DNA from: Symsagittifera roscoffensis
Taxonomy: Eukaryota > Xenacoelomorpha > Acoela > Convolutidae
Length of the DNA: 64,000 nucleotides
Direction of reading: 5' to 3'
Assembly (NCBI RefSeq): GCF_963678635.1
Contig: NC_087069.1
Coordinates: 4,817,472 to 4,881,471 of the forward strand
Shown: one piece after another, positions 1 to 14,400 of the stretch
Numbering within the stretch: position 1 is the first letter of the stretch
Layout of the letters: each line of letters starts with the position of its first letter
Notes under the pieces: model-generated
Databases searched by the model: none
Told to the model about the DNA's origin: nothing
What the model saw: the letters and a program-made list of their open reading frames with translations, nothing else
Program-made: the position numbers and the translations under genes

Positions 1-2268
1 CATTGTAGTCGAAGATTTAATTCAAGATTAGTACTGGAATCTAGTACTGGCATCTGTCTTTCAGTCGTCATGCTGGTTCCCCGACACAGACAATTATCCA
101 CGTTCGTTGCTTGAGGGCAAATAATATATCTGTATAAAAAATTTAAGAAGAATTGTGGATATTGAAATCAGCGGCGTCTTGAAGCAATTGGCAAGCAGTA
201 TAAAATTCAAGAGCAAGACTTTTTCTCTTTAAACAACTTTTATTTGTAAGAAAATGGTGACTGATTGAACTTCTTTACTGGCTTTTAAGAAAAATTCAAT
301 GAACAACCCAGATATCAGCATCCGAGTTGTAGATCATTTTTTGTGGCAAGTTTTCAGTTTGAAGTTTTTAGTTTCGGCCACCTAAATTTGTTCGGATTAA
401 TTGGCAGCTTTTCTGGCGAAGATAACAGTTTTACCGATAGATATGCCAGCTTTGTTTTTCTCTTTGTCTATGCGTACAATATTCCTGAAAAGTCCAATTT
501 TAAACAAGGATAGCCGGTTACTGTGCAAGTAGCACAGAATATTCCGATCATAGTCTTTAAAAACTACCTAAGTTTTTTTCCAAATTCGTGTAGGTTTTTC
601 TGACGTAACACTATAATTTAGGCATATTCGACAGTCATAGTAATATAGGCAATTTTACAAAAATTGTTGTACAACCTTGACTAGAAAAACAAAAAAATCA
701 ATATTGTTTTGAACGTGTTTGATTCCCAAAAAGGCGCTAAAAAACTCTAAAAACTAATTTTACTTGCCTAAAACTAAGATTTCAGATCCTAAATTAAACA
801 TACATAAGCAGTTGTAAGCCTGTTCTCTCGCTTTTTTCCTCAAAATTGAGTTAAAAACGAAAACTTTTAAACCAGATGTTCTCGATACTGAAAAAAATTT
901 TGAAATTTTTTTAAATTTCGTTTAAATTACGATTAAAAGAACTTCAATTTGGTATATCACTCGACCCATTCCAATAATTATTTGTGTTACCTGATTTTGC
1001 GTAGAAAATAAAAAAGTAAAAAAGCCTAACAACCATATTTTGCCTCACAGTTATTACTAAGCGTTATTTTGATGCCATATTTTAAAAAGAAAATTCTAGT
1101 GATAGCCTGACGAAAATGATTATACATGTGATTAGCAAACGTTATCAATTGGGAATATAGAGTTTTTTCACGTTAATCATTTGTCCAACAGAATCACTGA
1201 ATTATTTGATGACTTGATATATGCTTTTTGAAATGAAGTTTGTAGGTTTTTCTTTAAAAATTGTGACATCCGGTTTTAGGGCGATTTTTTGTTGTGTCTT
1301 TTCTGCCTGCTCTCATCGCAAGAAAGAGCAATGTACCAATTTTTTTTATCAAGTTTTTACATTTACCCTGATCAAATCAGATGAAATCTTTTTTCATCTG
1401 ATTGCAAATTTAAAAAAAAAAGATTTTTCCTGTTTTCTTACAAATAATTGATTCGCCTAGTTTGTTTATTACCTCTGCGATATGCATGGGTGTTGCAATC
1501 GGGCACTAGACTCTTATCAGCGCACCGTGTGTCTGCTCACGAACTGTCGGCTTTTTTGCAGCTTTGAAAATTATGTTTTGATGCTTATGTATCATTCAAT
1601 TGTCTTTTTGGCATATAAAAGGATTTTTTTTCCAGACTAAGTCAAGACAAATGTGGGAAATACGAAATCAAGACAAATGTTTATGGTAGATATGTTTTTT
1701 TAAAAGGATTTCCTTCTTCGGCTTTCATTTTTTCTCGGCTATTTTGTCATGCTATGTATGTGTTGTGTCCCAGGTAGTGCGAGCTACGCTTCATTTCTGT
1801 ATGCAAAATTTCTATTTTTGAAAGAGGTGGTTGTTCAGTTCCATCTGAAAGTAATGATAGTCGTTCCTTTTTCTATCTCAAGTCGTGCAAGGCTCTGCTT
1901 TGCCTCTGTGTCAAATGTGCGTTTATGAACCTTATGTGTGTTAGAGAAGGACTGGATTGTGCTTCCTCTTGGAGTACTTTGAAGTTTTTGAAAGTCACAG
2001 TAAAAATATTATTTTTGCTATGTTTTCTTAATCATTAGTGATGCGAAGCTGCTCCTCGCCTCTGTGAAAAAGTGTCAATCATAGAATATTCTATGATTCT
2101 AAGTAATTGAACATGATAGATAAATTTTGTTCAAAACGCAGTCAATCTTTTTTTTACCGCCGGTTTCCTTGGGTTAACTGACAAGTTACCAACTGTCTTT
2201 TGACCATGTATTATATCATAGTTATCTCTCCCAATGATTAGCTTCATCCAATAAGTTTTTCTCTCTAG
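1..2268. other. Upstream sequence or intron of the DPP8/9-like gene
   Basis: No exon could be supported here. The stretch is AT-rich and lacks the GC-richer coding blocks seen further on. It ends in a pyrimidine-rich acceptor at 2257-2268 leading into the first recognised exon, so at least its right part is intron. A 22-bp perfect palindrome lies at 2077-2098 (core GAATATTC). A phrase near 1488-1512 (GTTGCAATCGGGCACTAGAC) recurs in diverged form near 15,758-15,780, so dispersed repeats are present. The missing N-terminal exons of the peptidase are either left of the window or too short to recognise. Confidence 0.5.
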
Positions 2269-2474
2269 CACTACGAGAGCGATGAGCGTCTGTACTACCT
2301 GGGCTACAACAGGGAAGACAGTAGTAGGGAGCAGACAGTGCAGTTTATTGATCTGCCCAGCAGTCGCACAATAGAAGACTGGTCCACCCTCCACTCTCCC
2401 CCCTGTCAACAGCCCAAGTGTCTCCTCCTGCCATGGATGGACGGAACTGCCACTTCCACTGCATCTAATGCACA
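2269..2474 (+). CDS. DPP8/9-like exon 1 of window
   Basis: The exon encodes HYESDERLYYLGYN... through ...PWMDGTATSTASNA and corresponds to the start of the beta-propeller, where homologues have a 'LFYLG'-like strand. The acceptor is a good CTCTCTAG and the donor is GTTAGT. It leaves two bases of a codon (phase 2), completed by the next exon. The antisense frame is open by chance. Confidence 0.8.
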
Positions 2475-5400
2475 GTTAGTTTTTTATTTCGCCTGCGATT
2501 AGTTTAATTTATTTTCGCAATAATAATAAATGACAACCCAAAATCAGAAATCAAAGTTTTTAGATATTTTTCAAAGAAGAAATTATTTATTACAGGGGCG
2601 GATCTAGGATTTTCTCGAGGGGGGTGCTGATTTTCAAACAATTTCGAAAATTTTGTCGACCTTTTTTCTAGGTCGACCAAATTGCTTTTCCGAGCTCTCC
2701 CAAAGCACTAAAAAGACCTTGTTTTGACAAATTTTTCTGCACCACTGGCAACAAAAAAAAACAGGCGAAAAAAGTCATTTTTAGGTACTTTTTGGAAAAT
2801 GTTGACCAAAAAATAAACGTTTTTTCGGCGAGCCTTTCTCCCTCAAAATTATTAATTATTGGCGCCTTTAGAAAAATTTTTGGGTACTTCAGCCGAAATG
2901 AATAATTCAAATTAGCACAAAGGGGGACTCTTTGGGTATGCTGGGGGTCGAAGCTCTGGGGGAGGGGGAGGGGGGTTGCGTCCGCCCATGATTAATTATC
3001 ACTGAAAAGTTTTTTAACTGACCTTTTTTTTATCCGCTGTGACATAGTAGCAAAGAGTTTTCAATCTTGAAGTGAAATTTTAAATAGCATTTTGATCTCC
3101 AAAATTGGGCGCCGTGTGACGTTTTGTTAAAAATGTGGTCAGGTTATCAAAAACAACATTTTTTGAATCATTTTGCTATTTACCTAATTTTGCAACCTAC
3201 TGTCAAATATTAATAATATTATTTAAGCTGCAACAGTCGCTCATCACCCAAGTCACGTGGGTTCAGTGGGGTAAACAACAATAACAACAACAGGAACAAT
3301 TCTAACAACAGTTGCGCAAACAGCACTACTAGTAGTAACAAGTACAGTGGCGCATCGTCGGGTGGGGGGAGTCAGCAGCAGTTGCCGAGGGAAGAGCAGT
3401 TGTTGCGGGAGAGGAAAAGACTGCCTTCGATGGGCATTAGTCACTTCCACACTGATCCAAAGTGTGAAACTATCGTTTTCATCAATGCAAAGGTTAGCAA
3501 AAGTTAGCTTATTGACATAAATATGAAGAATAGCTTTCATTGATTAAGGCTAAAAAGCAATCGAAAGTATATAATTCTTACTAGCGCAAAAATGACTTTG
3601 TAATCTTTGGGAAAGCAGAATTGCTTCGGGTGACATAAAGCATTTCGATCATATTTTATCATCATTGGAAAACAATCATTTCTGCTTCAATAAATTCAAA
3701 ATTTTAAAATATGCTTTTCATTTCTGACCATTCAACAAAAAATCAGCTTTGTCAAAAAATCAAGTGTTTTCTACTCAATGCATTTTGTTATAATTTTTCC
3801 TTGCAGGCTCTCTACTACTGCAAACCAAGAGTGCGCGAAGGTCTCAGTCCCACCCTCAACTCATTCACCCGCTCCGCTTCTTCCCCCCACTCCCCTTCCT
3901 CCTCCTACTCCCCCTCTCACCCCAGCGTGTGTCCCTCCAACCCAGACCTGATCGCATTCATATGCCACAAGGATATCTACGTGTTGAACACAAAGTGTCA
4001 AGGACAGGCTGTGGAGACAAGGCTGACGTTCACGTACAAGCCGCCTGAGACACCAAAGGTTAGACTATTTTTGGATTTTTTGAACTCATAAATACTACGA
4101 AATTCTGTGTTAATGACCGAAATGGGTAGTGAGCTAATTAAGTCGAGTATGTTTTTTTTTGTTTTAATTGTTCAGAAAGTTCTTGAAATTTGTTCACATC
4201 GAAAAATTTGTTATCCGATTTTTTTTTCAAGTTCGCGCTCTACTTAATTTTTAAAATGGAAGGAAAGTTTTCCTGTTGGATGTTGTGTATGTGAAAAAAA
4301 AACATTTTCAGCTGTCTGAGAAAAACTTCCATTGGAAATCTGCGCGTTTTTGCTGTGGAAACAAGCTTTTTCATGCTTATTATTTTGTGAAATAAAGCTT
4401 TTTTGACGCCTGTTATCTTAAATGATAAATTTTATCATGTTTCAGTGTGAATTTTTGTTACAATGGCATGACGAATTAACACTATGGCTTAAGTTGTGCC
4501 TTTTCTTTCCGTTACGTTTTGACTATTTCAAAGAAAGCTCGTGGGAGTTGGTCAAGCGTGATATCATGTTAAAGGCCTTTTGATCTGGTTTCAAATTGCA
4601 AAATTAAGTCGAAAGTGTCCCGGTGTCGAGAAAAATGTGTCTGTATTTTTTCAGAACAAATTTACGAAATTTCTGATACTCAACTTAAATCTGATGAAAC
4701 ACAAGTGATGCTATAATATTAACAATATTTTAAAAATACTTATTTGTTCAGGAAAAAGTCAAAAATTTGTTCACACTCAGTTTTGATTTTTTTTGCTTTT
4801 TGATTTGTGATTTCTTTTTAAATTCAATGATTTTCCATTTTTAAAAGGAAGGTTAACTTCACTATCGAACAGCAAAAGTGTAAAGGTCATGAAAAACGTG
4901 ATCGATTTCTAATTTCGAAAATGGAAATTAATTATCAGATTTCCCAGCGAAATGAAAGTTTTGCCTATCGATCCAGGTTTCTCAAATTGGGCTATTTTTA
5001 ACAAGAAAGTGTCCATCATAAATTGTTCTACAAATCCAAAGAGCTTCAACGCCATCTATTTATTTCTTCGAAATTCAAAAGTTGAAGGTTTTTGGAAAAA
5101 CAAGTCAGTATTATTTCAGTTTCCTTGCGTTGATTACCGTTTTCCAACTGTCAGTTGGCTATGTTTTAGGTTTTTGAACCTATTACCTGTTTCACTTCTT
5201 TAAACATTTTTCAATTGCCCCGTTTTTAGAAAATCCTTATTGTTATATTTGTTTTCTCGCATCTTTGTCGTCAGAGCGTTTCGTGTTTCATGCTCAGCAT
5301 CCAGCTATCTTGTTTATAAAAACGAGCTTGCGAGCGGAATATGTTCGTACGAACCTTCTTTTTTCTAAAATAACTCGCAAAAAAGTATTCATTAAAAGTG

Positions 5401-8400
5401 TTCACTTATTTGTTGGCACTTTTGCTATAATCACGATCTGCAGCATTGGAAAATTCGTGGCTTTATTTGTGGCTAGTGTTTTTGATTTATGAAGTGTCCG
5501 TGGCTGAATGGTTAGTGCGTGAGACTCAGAGTGTTTTGGTCTCCATTTGGTTAGTTACCAAGCAATACATTAAAAGATGCGGCAGTCATTAGATCTGCAA
5601 TATTTTGACGACCAAATAATTTAGTGGCCTGATTATCTTGTTTCAAGAACATCGAATCTATTTGTACTCCAGCAAACGAGTTCACTTTCTTTCTACTCTG
5701 AGGGTATTAATACATTCGATTGTAATTTTTCCGATTTTTAAAGAAAGTAACGGATTATTCGATCAACTCAGAAAGCATTCCTAACTCGATTGATCCAAGT
5801 TATTTGGCCTTTACACGAGCGGAGCGTAGTGTGATAGTACGATGATCCTTTTTTGCAACCCAAGTCGCAAATAAAACTGCTACTTTTGGAGGTAATTTTG
5901 AATCTGTAGGCTGTATTAACCTAATAGTGCTGTGGGATTTGACATTTGTTTAGTAATAAAATAACACAGTTGATGCTTTTTTAATCTATCTATTGATTCG
6001 AAAAAAAACTATTTGTTGCATACATTAGTATATTAAAGCCCATTTTTATCCAACTCAATTTTTTTCAACTCGATTCTCTAGCGAGATTTTTGAAATGCAT
6101 AAGTTATACGCAATTTGGTTTATTACATTCTAATTTATTACATGCAAAGTTAGTGTTGTTGCCTTCAGCTTATTACAATCCAAATTGTTACTTGCCAAGT
6201 TTGAGTTATTGTGCGTTTTAAAGCGCCTGCATTTTTGCCTGAATCTATTTAATTGCTCAGATTTTTTTTTTATCTCAAATGCTTTTGGTCAAAGTGTGTT
6301 GTGAATACACATGCTGACACGCTGAACTAATATTTTTTGTTCACGAAGTGAAACTTACCATAGCATTCTATTTATTTGATTAAACAAGTTGAGCTTGGAA
6401 ACCTTTCGAGACAATTTTTGTCGAGTTATAAGTGGAGCTTGTATTGCGAGGTTTCATTTCGAGATTTTGAACAGTTTGAGTTATTTCCGATTTGCTGCCT
6501 CTTTAATTGTCGACGATCAGGGTTCAGACACTCATTGGGGTCTTGCATTTTTTGGTAAAAATTCTGAACATTTTAATCACTATTTCCGATTCGTGTACTT
6601 ATTTCATATTTTAAATTAGAAGAGTCCATGAACTCTGGCAAAGTACTTTCGCAGTTTTGTGTGACTCCTAATGTGAATGTTTTGCCCATATCAGTGTGTC
6701 GCTTACTGTTGACGAACCATTTTTTTACCCAGAACGCATATAATAATTTCATTTTTGGAGGGATGCAATGATTTCATTATGTTCTGCCTAGTATTGCTGT
6801 AAATCGCGCTGAATGTTTTCAAAGATTCACACTCAAATTTGATTTTTGCCGTTTGATTTTTGATTTTTTTTCTAAGGCTCAAATTTATTTGCGAAAAGGA
6901 AGGAAAATGTCGCTCTCCATTTAATAAGTTCAAATGGCGCGAAAAAACTTGAATGAATTTTTGTTTCGAAATTGATTTTAATATTGAACTTTCTTTGCGG
7001 AGTTTTTAAAACATACCGATTGATCCATTTTTCTCTAATTGGGTTAGTTTTCTTAAATAAAAAGTGGTTAACATAAAATATTCTTGAAATAGAAAAGAAT
7101 TAACGTGATATAACAATGCAGTTCCCTTTTTCTTAAAAGTTGCACACCTTTCTTTTGCCTGTATCTTACTTGGCTTAGGTATTTTCTGATTATGAACTTT
7201 TTGCTATTTTTTCACTTGTGTTTGCGAAGTGTTGCTTGATCTTTCGTCATTAAATTAATTTTGGTTTCAACCAGCTGGAACAAAAAAGAAATTCAAAGGT
7301 TACTATACGGGATCAATTGCCCAACTACTTAATGGTTTTTGCTCATATTACATAATGCTTGATCTTTAGAAAAAACTGTTAATTTTGAATTGCTCAACTG
7401 CTTTTCTACTCACATTACAAAATGCCTGATGTTAAAAAAACCGTTATTTTTCAGGTGTTCACTTTTCTACATGGGGGATGGGGCAGCAGTGGCAGTAACA
7501 GCAACAGTAATGCTGCCACTCCTCTAAGTGCGTCATCAGGCAGTGGTGGAGACAGATGGAAGGCAGATGGAAAAGGAGGAGCATCCGGTAGTTATCTAGT
7601 GCTTTGTTACAGTTATTAGTGCTTAATGTAGTTGACTTTTCTTCTTACGTCAAATTTGCTCGCCAAAACATGTAGTTGACCTGTCACCTTACGTCAAAAC
7701 ATGGCTCCAAGAGTCAACTTTCTTAGTTCTGGTTTGTTTTGAGCGTGTCTATATCAAAGAGATGACAAATGTTTTATCACAGTGACTTTTGATTTACAAA
7801 GATTGGGAAAATGTAGTTGCTTGTGCAACACTTAGTTTCAAAGTTTCGTCGCTTGAATGGTCTGATTTTGATTAGAAACACTTTAAACTGATTTACGATT
7901 TGTAAACTGATGGTCCGTATGGAGTAACTTATTTCAAACGTATTCAAATTATTCAACATTTTTTTTTGTTTATAAGGTTCTCAAAGAAAAAATATTTTGG
8001 GAGTCGATTGATTAATGGAGACAAGCTTGCTAGTAGTATTGAACGCGTAGGGTACCATGTACAATGATTTTCTTTTCTGGTTTAGTTTCTCTGCACCGAA
8101 TGCCATATGTGACCAAAATGTGCCATAGTTGAAAACCTCATTCATATTTTAACTTCAATCTGTGTACTAGAGAGAAAATTTAAGATGAATTTTTAAATAC
8201 GAGAAAACGACCTAAAATTTTTGATTTAAAATCAAAAATATTTTTAAAACCATTTGTAGTTTTCAACTTTTCGTAAGAAAAAGCAGATCAAACAGTTCCG
8301 AAAGGAACAAATGGCGAAATTGTTTGCGAAAGGAACAAATGGCTCAAAAATTAAGCTTAAAAAATTCTTAGTGACCAAAGTATTCTTTGTTTCGTCAATT

Positions 8401-11400
8401 TGTAATGAATACGAGCTCGGTGAAATTTTGAATAGCAATTCCCATGGGTTCCTTCTGTTTTACCTAAATTATTTGAAATTTTCCTCGCGTTTCAAATTTC
8501 ATCTTATTTCTCTCGTTAACTTAAATACACCTCAGTGTAATCTTTATTTATCATTAGATTTTTAAATCCTTGTAAATGCTGACTAGAAGTGAGAAATTTG
8601 ATACAAGTTAATAAATTGCATTCGTTTCGAAGGAAAAAGAAACAAAATGATGAAAGAATTAAAATGAAACGAAACATCAAGACCCACTTAGCAAATTATA
8701 GCCTCTACAAAATGCAAATTATCAGCGTGAAAATACTGTCACTAGTTTTTCTTGCATTTTTTGTTTTATTAGGCTGGAGGGGCTATAACTAAAACAAAAA
8801 GAAAATGCTAATCAGGATATTGCAATAGGGCAGGAAATAGTTAACAAGGTACAAAGTTCGTATATGCTTAACTGTTCAATTCTCTCTTTATAAGGGGGGG
8901 GGGGGGAGGATTCGTTACAAGGTACCATTTGGGGGAGAGTTAACAAGATCCGCCAATCATTCTAAAATATTTATTTAACTTAGTTTGTTTTTGCTTCCCA
9001 GGTGGTTCTTCCTGTTCGGGCACAGTGAGTGCGGGTGTTCCTTGTTTCGTGTCGATGGAAGAGTTCAACAGATACGATGGGTTCTGGTGGCAGCCAACCA
9101 GTCAATGCTACACAGAGCAGGATGGGTCCATCTGTGAATTGTACAGGATCATGTATGAGGAGGTTTGTATCTAATGGGACTTGTCAAAAAGTTTCCTTTA
9201 ATCAGTAGAGTCGTCTTTTTCTAACTGAGTAATACTGATAATAATAATAAATTGTTATTGACTGACAATAGCCTTCCTAAACCAGTTTTTGCTCAGATTG
9301 CGTTTGAATCCCGTTGACTTTAAGAAAGAAAGAAAGAAACAATCTTGTTCTCGAAGTTTCTCTTTTTTTAGACTTATTTAACGTAATTGTTAGAGCTTTT
9401 TTTTTGTTTTTCGCTTTTGCTTGCAAAGTACAGCTTCGCTTCTGAAGCGAAAAGTTATGTTAGTTATATAAGCCCACAACAGTTTTCTTCGGCTCTTGAA
9501 GTAATTTACCTATTTTCTATTCTGACCAATCATTTTTCTATAACTGCAAATTGTCTATGTTTTTGCAATTGCAGGTGGACGAGTCAATGGTGGACGTGAT
9601 CAAGATCCAGAACCCACTGAACAACAGGTGTGAGAAATACAGGTACCCCAAGGCAGGAACCCGCAACGCCACCTCCGCCCTCAGACTCCTCACTCTCTCA
9701 CTCAACCACACTAGCGGACAGGTAAATAAATAGAAGGAAAAAAACGAACAAGACGGTTTTTATTCTTCAGACGCATTCAAAAATGATAGTAAAACAAATT
9801 CTATCCCGCATGTTGTTTTTTTTTGCTGAAAGACTTCTTAGTTCTTTGTGAGTGTTGGGGAAAAAAACAATTTACGAAATAATTGGAGTTTCTCGGAGTC
9901 AATCGAAACTTCGGCTATTCTCCGAGATTCCAAGTGCTTCATATTAGTGAAGGCAGACCTTGGAAGATAGTAGTTGGTGCCTGGATTGATGTGCGTGAAT
10001 CAAGGTCAAAACAGTTCTGGTGTAAGAAGTAGTTGTGATAGGGAGTGAGGTCTGTATTTAGACTGTATTCATACTCGTCAGTAAGCAGACAATTACCATA
10101 TTAACCAATCAGAATCGAGATGAGAAAGCAAACATCAGAAATAAATAATTATTCATTTCTTTCTTGTCTCGATTCTGATTGGTTAATACAGTATTTGACT
10201 AAATACTGCCGAGTCTGAATACGCGGTTGTCTAAATACTGCTACGTAACCTTATGATAGATAGTGATGATCTGTTTCAGGTGGTGTTGTTGAGCGACTGT
10301 GGTCTGGGAGAGAACCAAATAGAAGCATGCGTGCCACTAGCAGAGTACCTCACAAGGTTAACTAATGTTGAGCTATGTAACCATTTGAATATTCAAAAAA
10401 TATTAAGTTACAGAATTGAATTAGTCTAAGAATTCATTTTACCTAATTTTTTCATTTCCGTTTTATTCAGCTATAATGCTGAAATGAGCCATTTGTAATT
10501 AGGTTCAATAGTAAATATATGATGAACTGATGTGTTTTTTTTTATCTTGAACCGGCACGGAACTTTTTGAGTTTTTTGCAGAATATTTGATTGTTGCGAT
10601 TTTTTTTAAATAAAAATTAAAAATAAATAAAAAATTGTGAACAATATTTCACCTTTTGTCCAGGTGTGGCTGGTGTAGTTCTGGAGACTACTTCTGGTCG
10701 CAGTGGCTGTCACGTGACCAGAAGAGACTCTTCATAGTTCTCACTTCAGTCAGTGCATTTAATACATCCTCGTCCGCAGACTCCTTGAATCTATTCAACG
10801 CACAAGGTACCCAGGGAGGAATGGGGTTAGAAAAGGAGTACAGTGGTAGTACTAGTAAACAACAGGCAGTAAATAACAACAACAATAACAACAATGTGAG
10901 TGGCGGTTGTGGTGGAACTAGGAAAATCAGCGATGGCCTGGAGTTCCTCGATTGTACATTTAATCCTCAAAAAGGTCAGTTCAAAAATAGTTTATATGAA
11001 ATAAACGGAAAAAAATCTCTCTATTTTTTTTTCGTCTCTTTCTCGAAAAGTTAATTTAGTTGAAAAACGTTGAAGGTCATTGTTTCGCGATTACTTCTTT
11101 AAAGTTTTATGCGGAATTTTTTTTTTAATGACAGGATCTCACCATGTGATTGAAACTCATCTCTTATTCATTGGTTTAATCTTTTAATTAAGAGTCGTTG
11201 AACGTACTTAGCCCTTGAATTTGTGAAGCCGTTGAAGCCCTTCCGTAGAGTCGTTGAAGCCCTTGCCTCTGAGGTTAATTGTATTCTTCCGTCCAAAGTT
11301 GAACCCTCAGAAAAATCTTTCTCCAGAATTGCCCGCTGTAAGCTTTCCTAACGACGATCCGGCTATAGCCGCCTTTTAAACACTAACCTATCCCGACAAG

Positions 11401-14400
11401 ATAGCTCCCCTTCCCCTTTATGCTCAACGTGCTCCCTCGCACCACAAACTACATGCCATTTTTTCAACTGTCCCCAAAACCCCCTCCATACTTACCCCTG
11501 CAGGCCTGTGGCTTCTGCCTGTGGATGCTGCTAAGTTTCTAGACCTGTAGATGGACGAGCCCAACTCGACCTCGGGCTAAAGCAACAACAAAAATATTAT
11601 AGACTTCGAGTGTTAAAAGTATATTTTAATTCTCAGTTTACCCAGCGAATTGAATTTTTTTAAATTCAGTTTTGTCAGATCTAACATTATCAAAAAAAAG
11701 TGTCAATCAAAATTGGTTTCCGAAATTAAAAGAGCCTTAAGGGCATTTTTTTCTTGAAATTTCGAACGTTGAATTTTTTCAAAAAACACGTCATTTTGTT
11801 ATCTGTTTACTTGCGTTCATTGACTCTTTTCCAACTGTCTGTTGGCTCTGTTTATAAGTTTAGAGCAATTGTTTGAACGCAATTTCCTACAGTTCCTGAA
11901 CAGTAAAATTCATTCTGCCCGCCAAAAATAACAGTAATTTCAAACAACGAAAAGTTTAATCTGTTTTTAGAGACTCCATCTGACCAGTCAATATCTCCTG
12001 ATTTACACACTGTGCTATCCAGATTGAACAACAAACCAGTTCTAGTCCAGAAGATCTACGAGGAGACTAGTAACTACTGGATTAATGCGCACGATATAAT
12101 GCATGTGGTCCAATCGGAGTCCAATGATGATGTGATCACCTTCATATTTGCCAGTCAGCAGACCAAGTTCAGGTGAGTCAAAATTAGCGGGTGTGGCGAC
12201 TTGCATGCGCAATTAAAATATTTGATCACTTTGATGCGGCATGCATCAGTTTCAAATTTAGTTGTAAATGTGAGAAAACAAACTCAGTTAGAATTGCGCT
12301 AATAGCCGCATGCTAAGCGGCACGCATGCCAGTAGACAGGTCCCCAAAAATTATACTACAAGTTCCAGCTTTGTTTACTTGTTCAAGCTGAACTGTTATA
12401 TTACAATTTAGAACATCAAAAGTCATCTCGACTAGGCTTTCGACAATTTGATTTTAGAGAAAATCAAAGGGAGAAACTAGAAACGAGTCACTTTTATGTA
12501 TTGATTCCAGCAAAGCGCTGTGAACGCTGTATTTTGGGTTTCAATATAGTGAATATACATGTATATCAAAACAAGCTGTAAAATCGTGCTTGATTCTGGG
12601 CTTTCTTTTTTCTAAATAAAAGCAAGGTCAAATAAGGTAACGTGTTTTATTTTGTTCTTAACACTTTTATTTTAATCCGCCCCGACCTCATTAACAAATT
12701 TTAACCCGATGAGAGAGCAGAGCGCCAGAATAATAAATAGCTATTCGATGAGAACATTATGCTGATTTTATTGTTTTTACAGTCTATATTGGTGTCAAAG
12801 GTAGACATTTTTAGGGCTGCTCGGCGTGGCCAAAAAGATGTCATAAAATAATAAGGAGAGGCGGTTGCTGTACCGACCATGTTCATCAAACTTTTTTTTT
12901 ACTTTTCTTCGAATAAGAGTCGTATTTAAGAGTAATGAACGTACTGAAGACTCTTATATAGGTCTTGCTGATTTTTTCAGGAAAAGTCTTAAAATATTGA
13001 TGCACTTAGGTATAATGCACTTTTTGAGTTCAATTGAAATTCTTCTGCTGAAAGTGACGTAAATAGCACTCTCCCAATACGAACGGGGAAATGGCGCAAA
13101 AAACGTGAACGATTTCTAGTTTCAAAAGTGGAATTTATTTTTAAGATTTCCCAGCGGAGTAAAAACTTTACCTATTGATCCAGTTTTCTCAAGATGAGTT
13201 CATGTTATCAAAAAAACGCCAATCATAAATTGTTCTAGAAATTCAAAGAGCTTAAAGGGCATGTAATTTTTTCTTCGAAATTCAACGTATTAATTTTTCG
13301 TGGTTAACGGAAGAATTTTTGCACAATTAAGCTATATCGTATATTGCAATGCTTATGAAAAATAAAGGGCATCTATTTTTTTTTAAGAAAGTCAGTATTT
13401 TTTATGTTAACGTGCGTTCATTACTCTTTTCCAATCTTCGATTGGCTTTGTTTATTGGGCGGTGTGATTCGAGACCTGTACGATCGCATAGAAAATTAGT
13501 AAATTAGGCATGATTGTCAACATTTGCCTAAAAAAATAAATATTGAACAAAAAGGAACAAAAAAATTTTAAAAAGTTTTCCTTATTTTTTGCACAATAAT
13601 TTTGATATTTTTTGAACACCACGTGACCAAATAAGCACTAAATGAAACAATCAAAACAAGTTTTTTCTATAGTAAAGTCCTAAAAAATTAAATTTCCATT
13701 TAACGAGCGTTACTCGATCGCGTTACTCGCTCGAAATTTGACTGAGTCTCAAACATTTAAAATCCGTTTTTTTTTTCGATACTGGGACAATTTTTTGAGA
13801 ATTTTATAATGTCGTTCGAGTCTTCACGACTGAAGGGCTTTAATATGAATTATCATTTGACCCATTCAGAAGATTATTTGCGTGGTACCTAATTTTGCAA
13901 GGAAAACAAAAAAAGGAATCTGAAACACAGTTACTCCCCATTTTCAATGGTCGGAACAATAACAAAGAGGTACCTTTTAAAAAGTTAAGGAACCAGAATT
14001 AAAGGATACTGTCGAATCCTCCGACACCCTCGTCACGCTTCTGTTTTTTGAACCCATTCTATTCCCTCTGTAGACACCTCTACTACATCCAGACTAGACT
14101 GGTGTCACACTCTTCTGCTGGACTGAATGGGGTGAGAATGTCTGGCTGTCATGAGGACGAATTGGAGGACTTATGTCTGGTCCATCCAGTCACCACTGGA
14201 GAGTGGGAGGTGCTAGGTGGGTTCCACTTTTAAGTGACAATAATTTGTTGAGTAATTGTTACAGGGGATAGGCCAAATCAGTTTTCCAAGCTTTTTTGCT
14301 ATGTGAAAGCGGCGTCTTCCGCCTCAATTAAATGTATCACATGCCAGAGATTCCTCCAGAAAAAATGTCCTCCTAGTAATGTCATAAACTAGAAGCTAAA

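Noticed and set aside
61-113. Candidate upstream peptidase exon after a TTTCAG
   Set aside because: The translated stretch (SSCWFPDTDNYPRSLL) does not resemble the DPP8/9 N-terminus and its donor would be GC; not supported.
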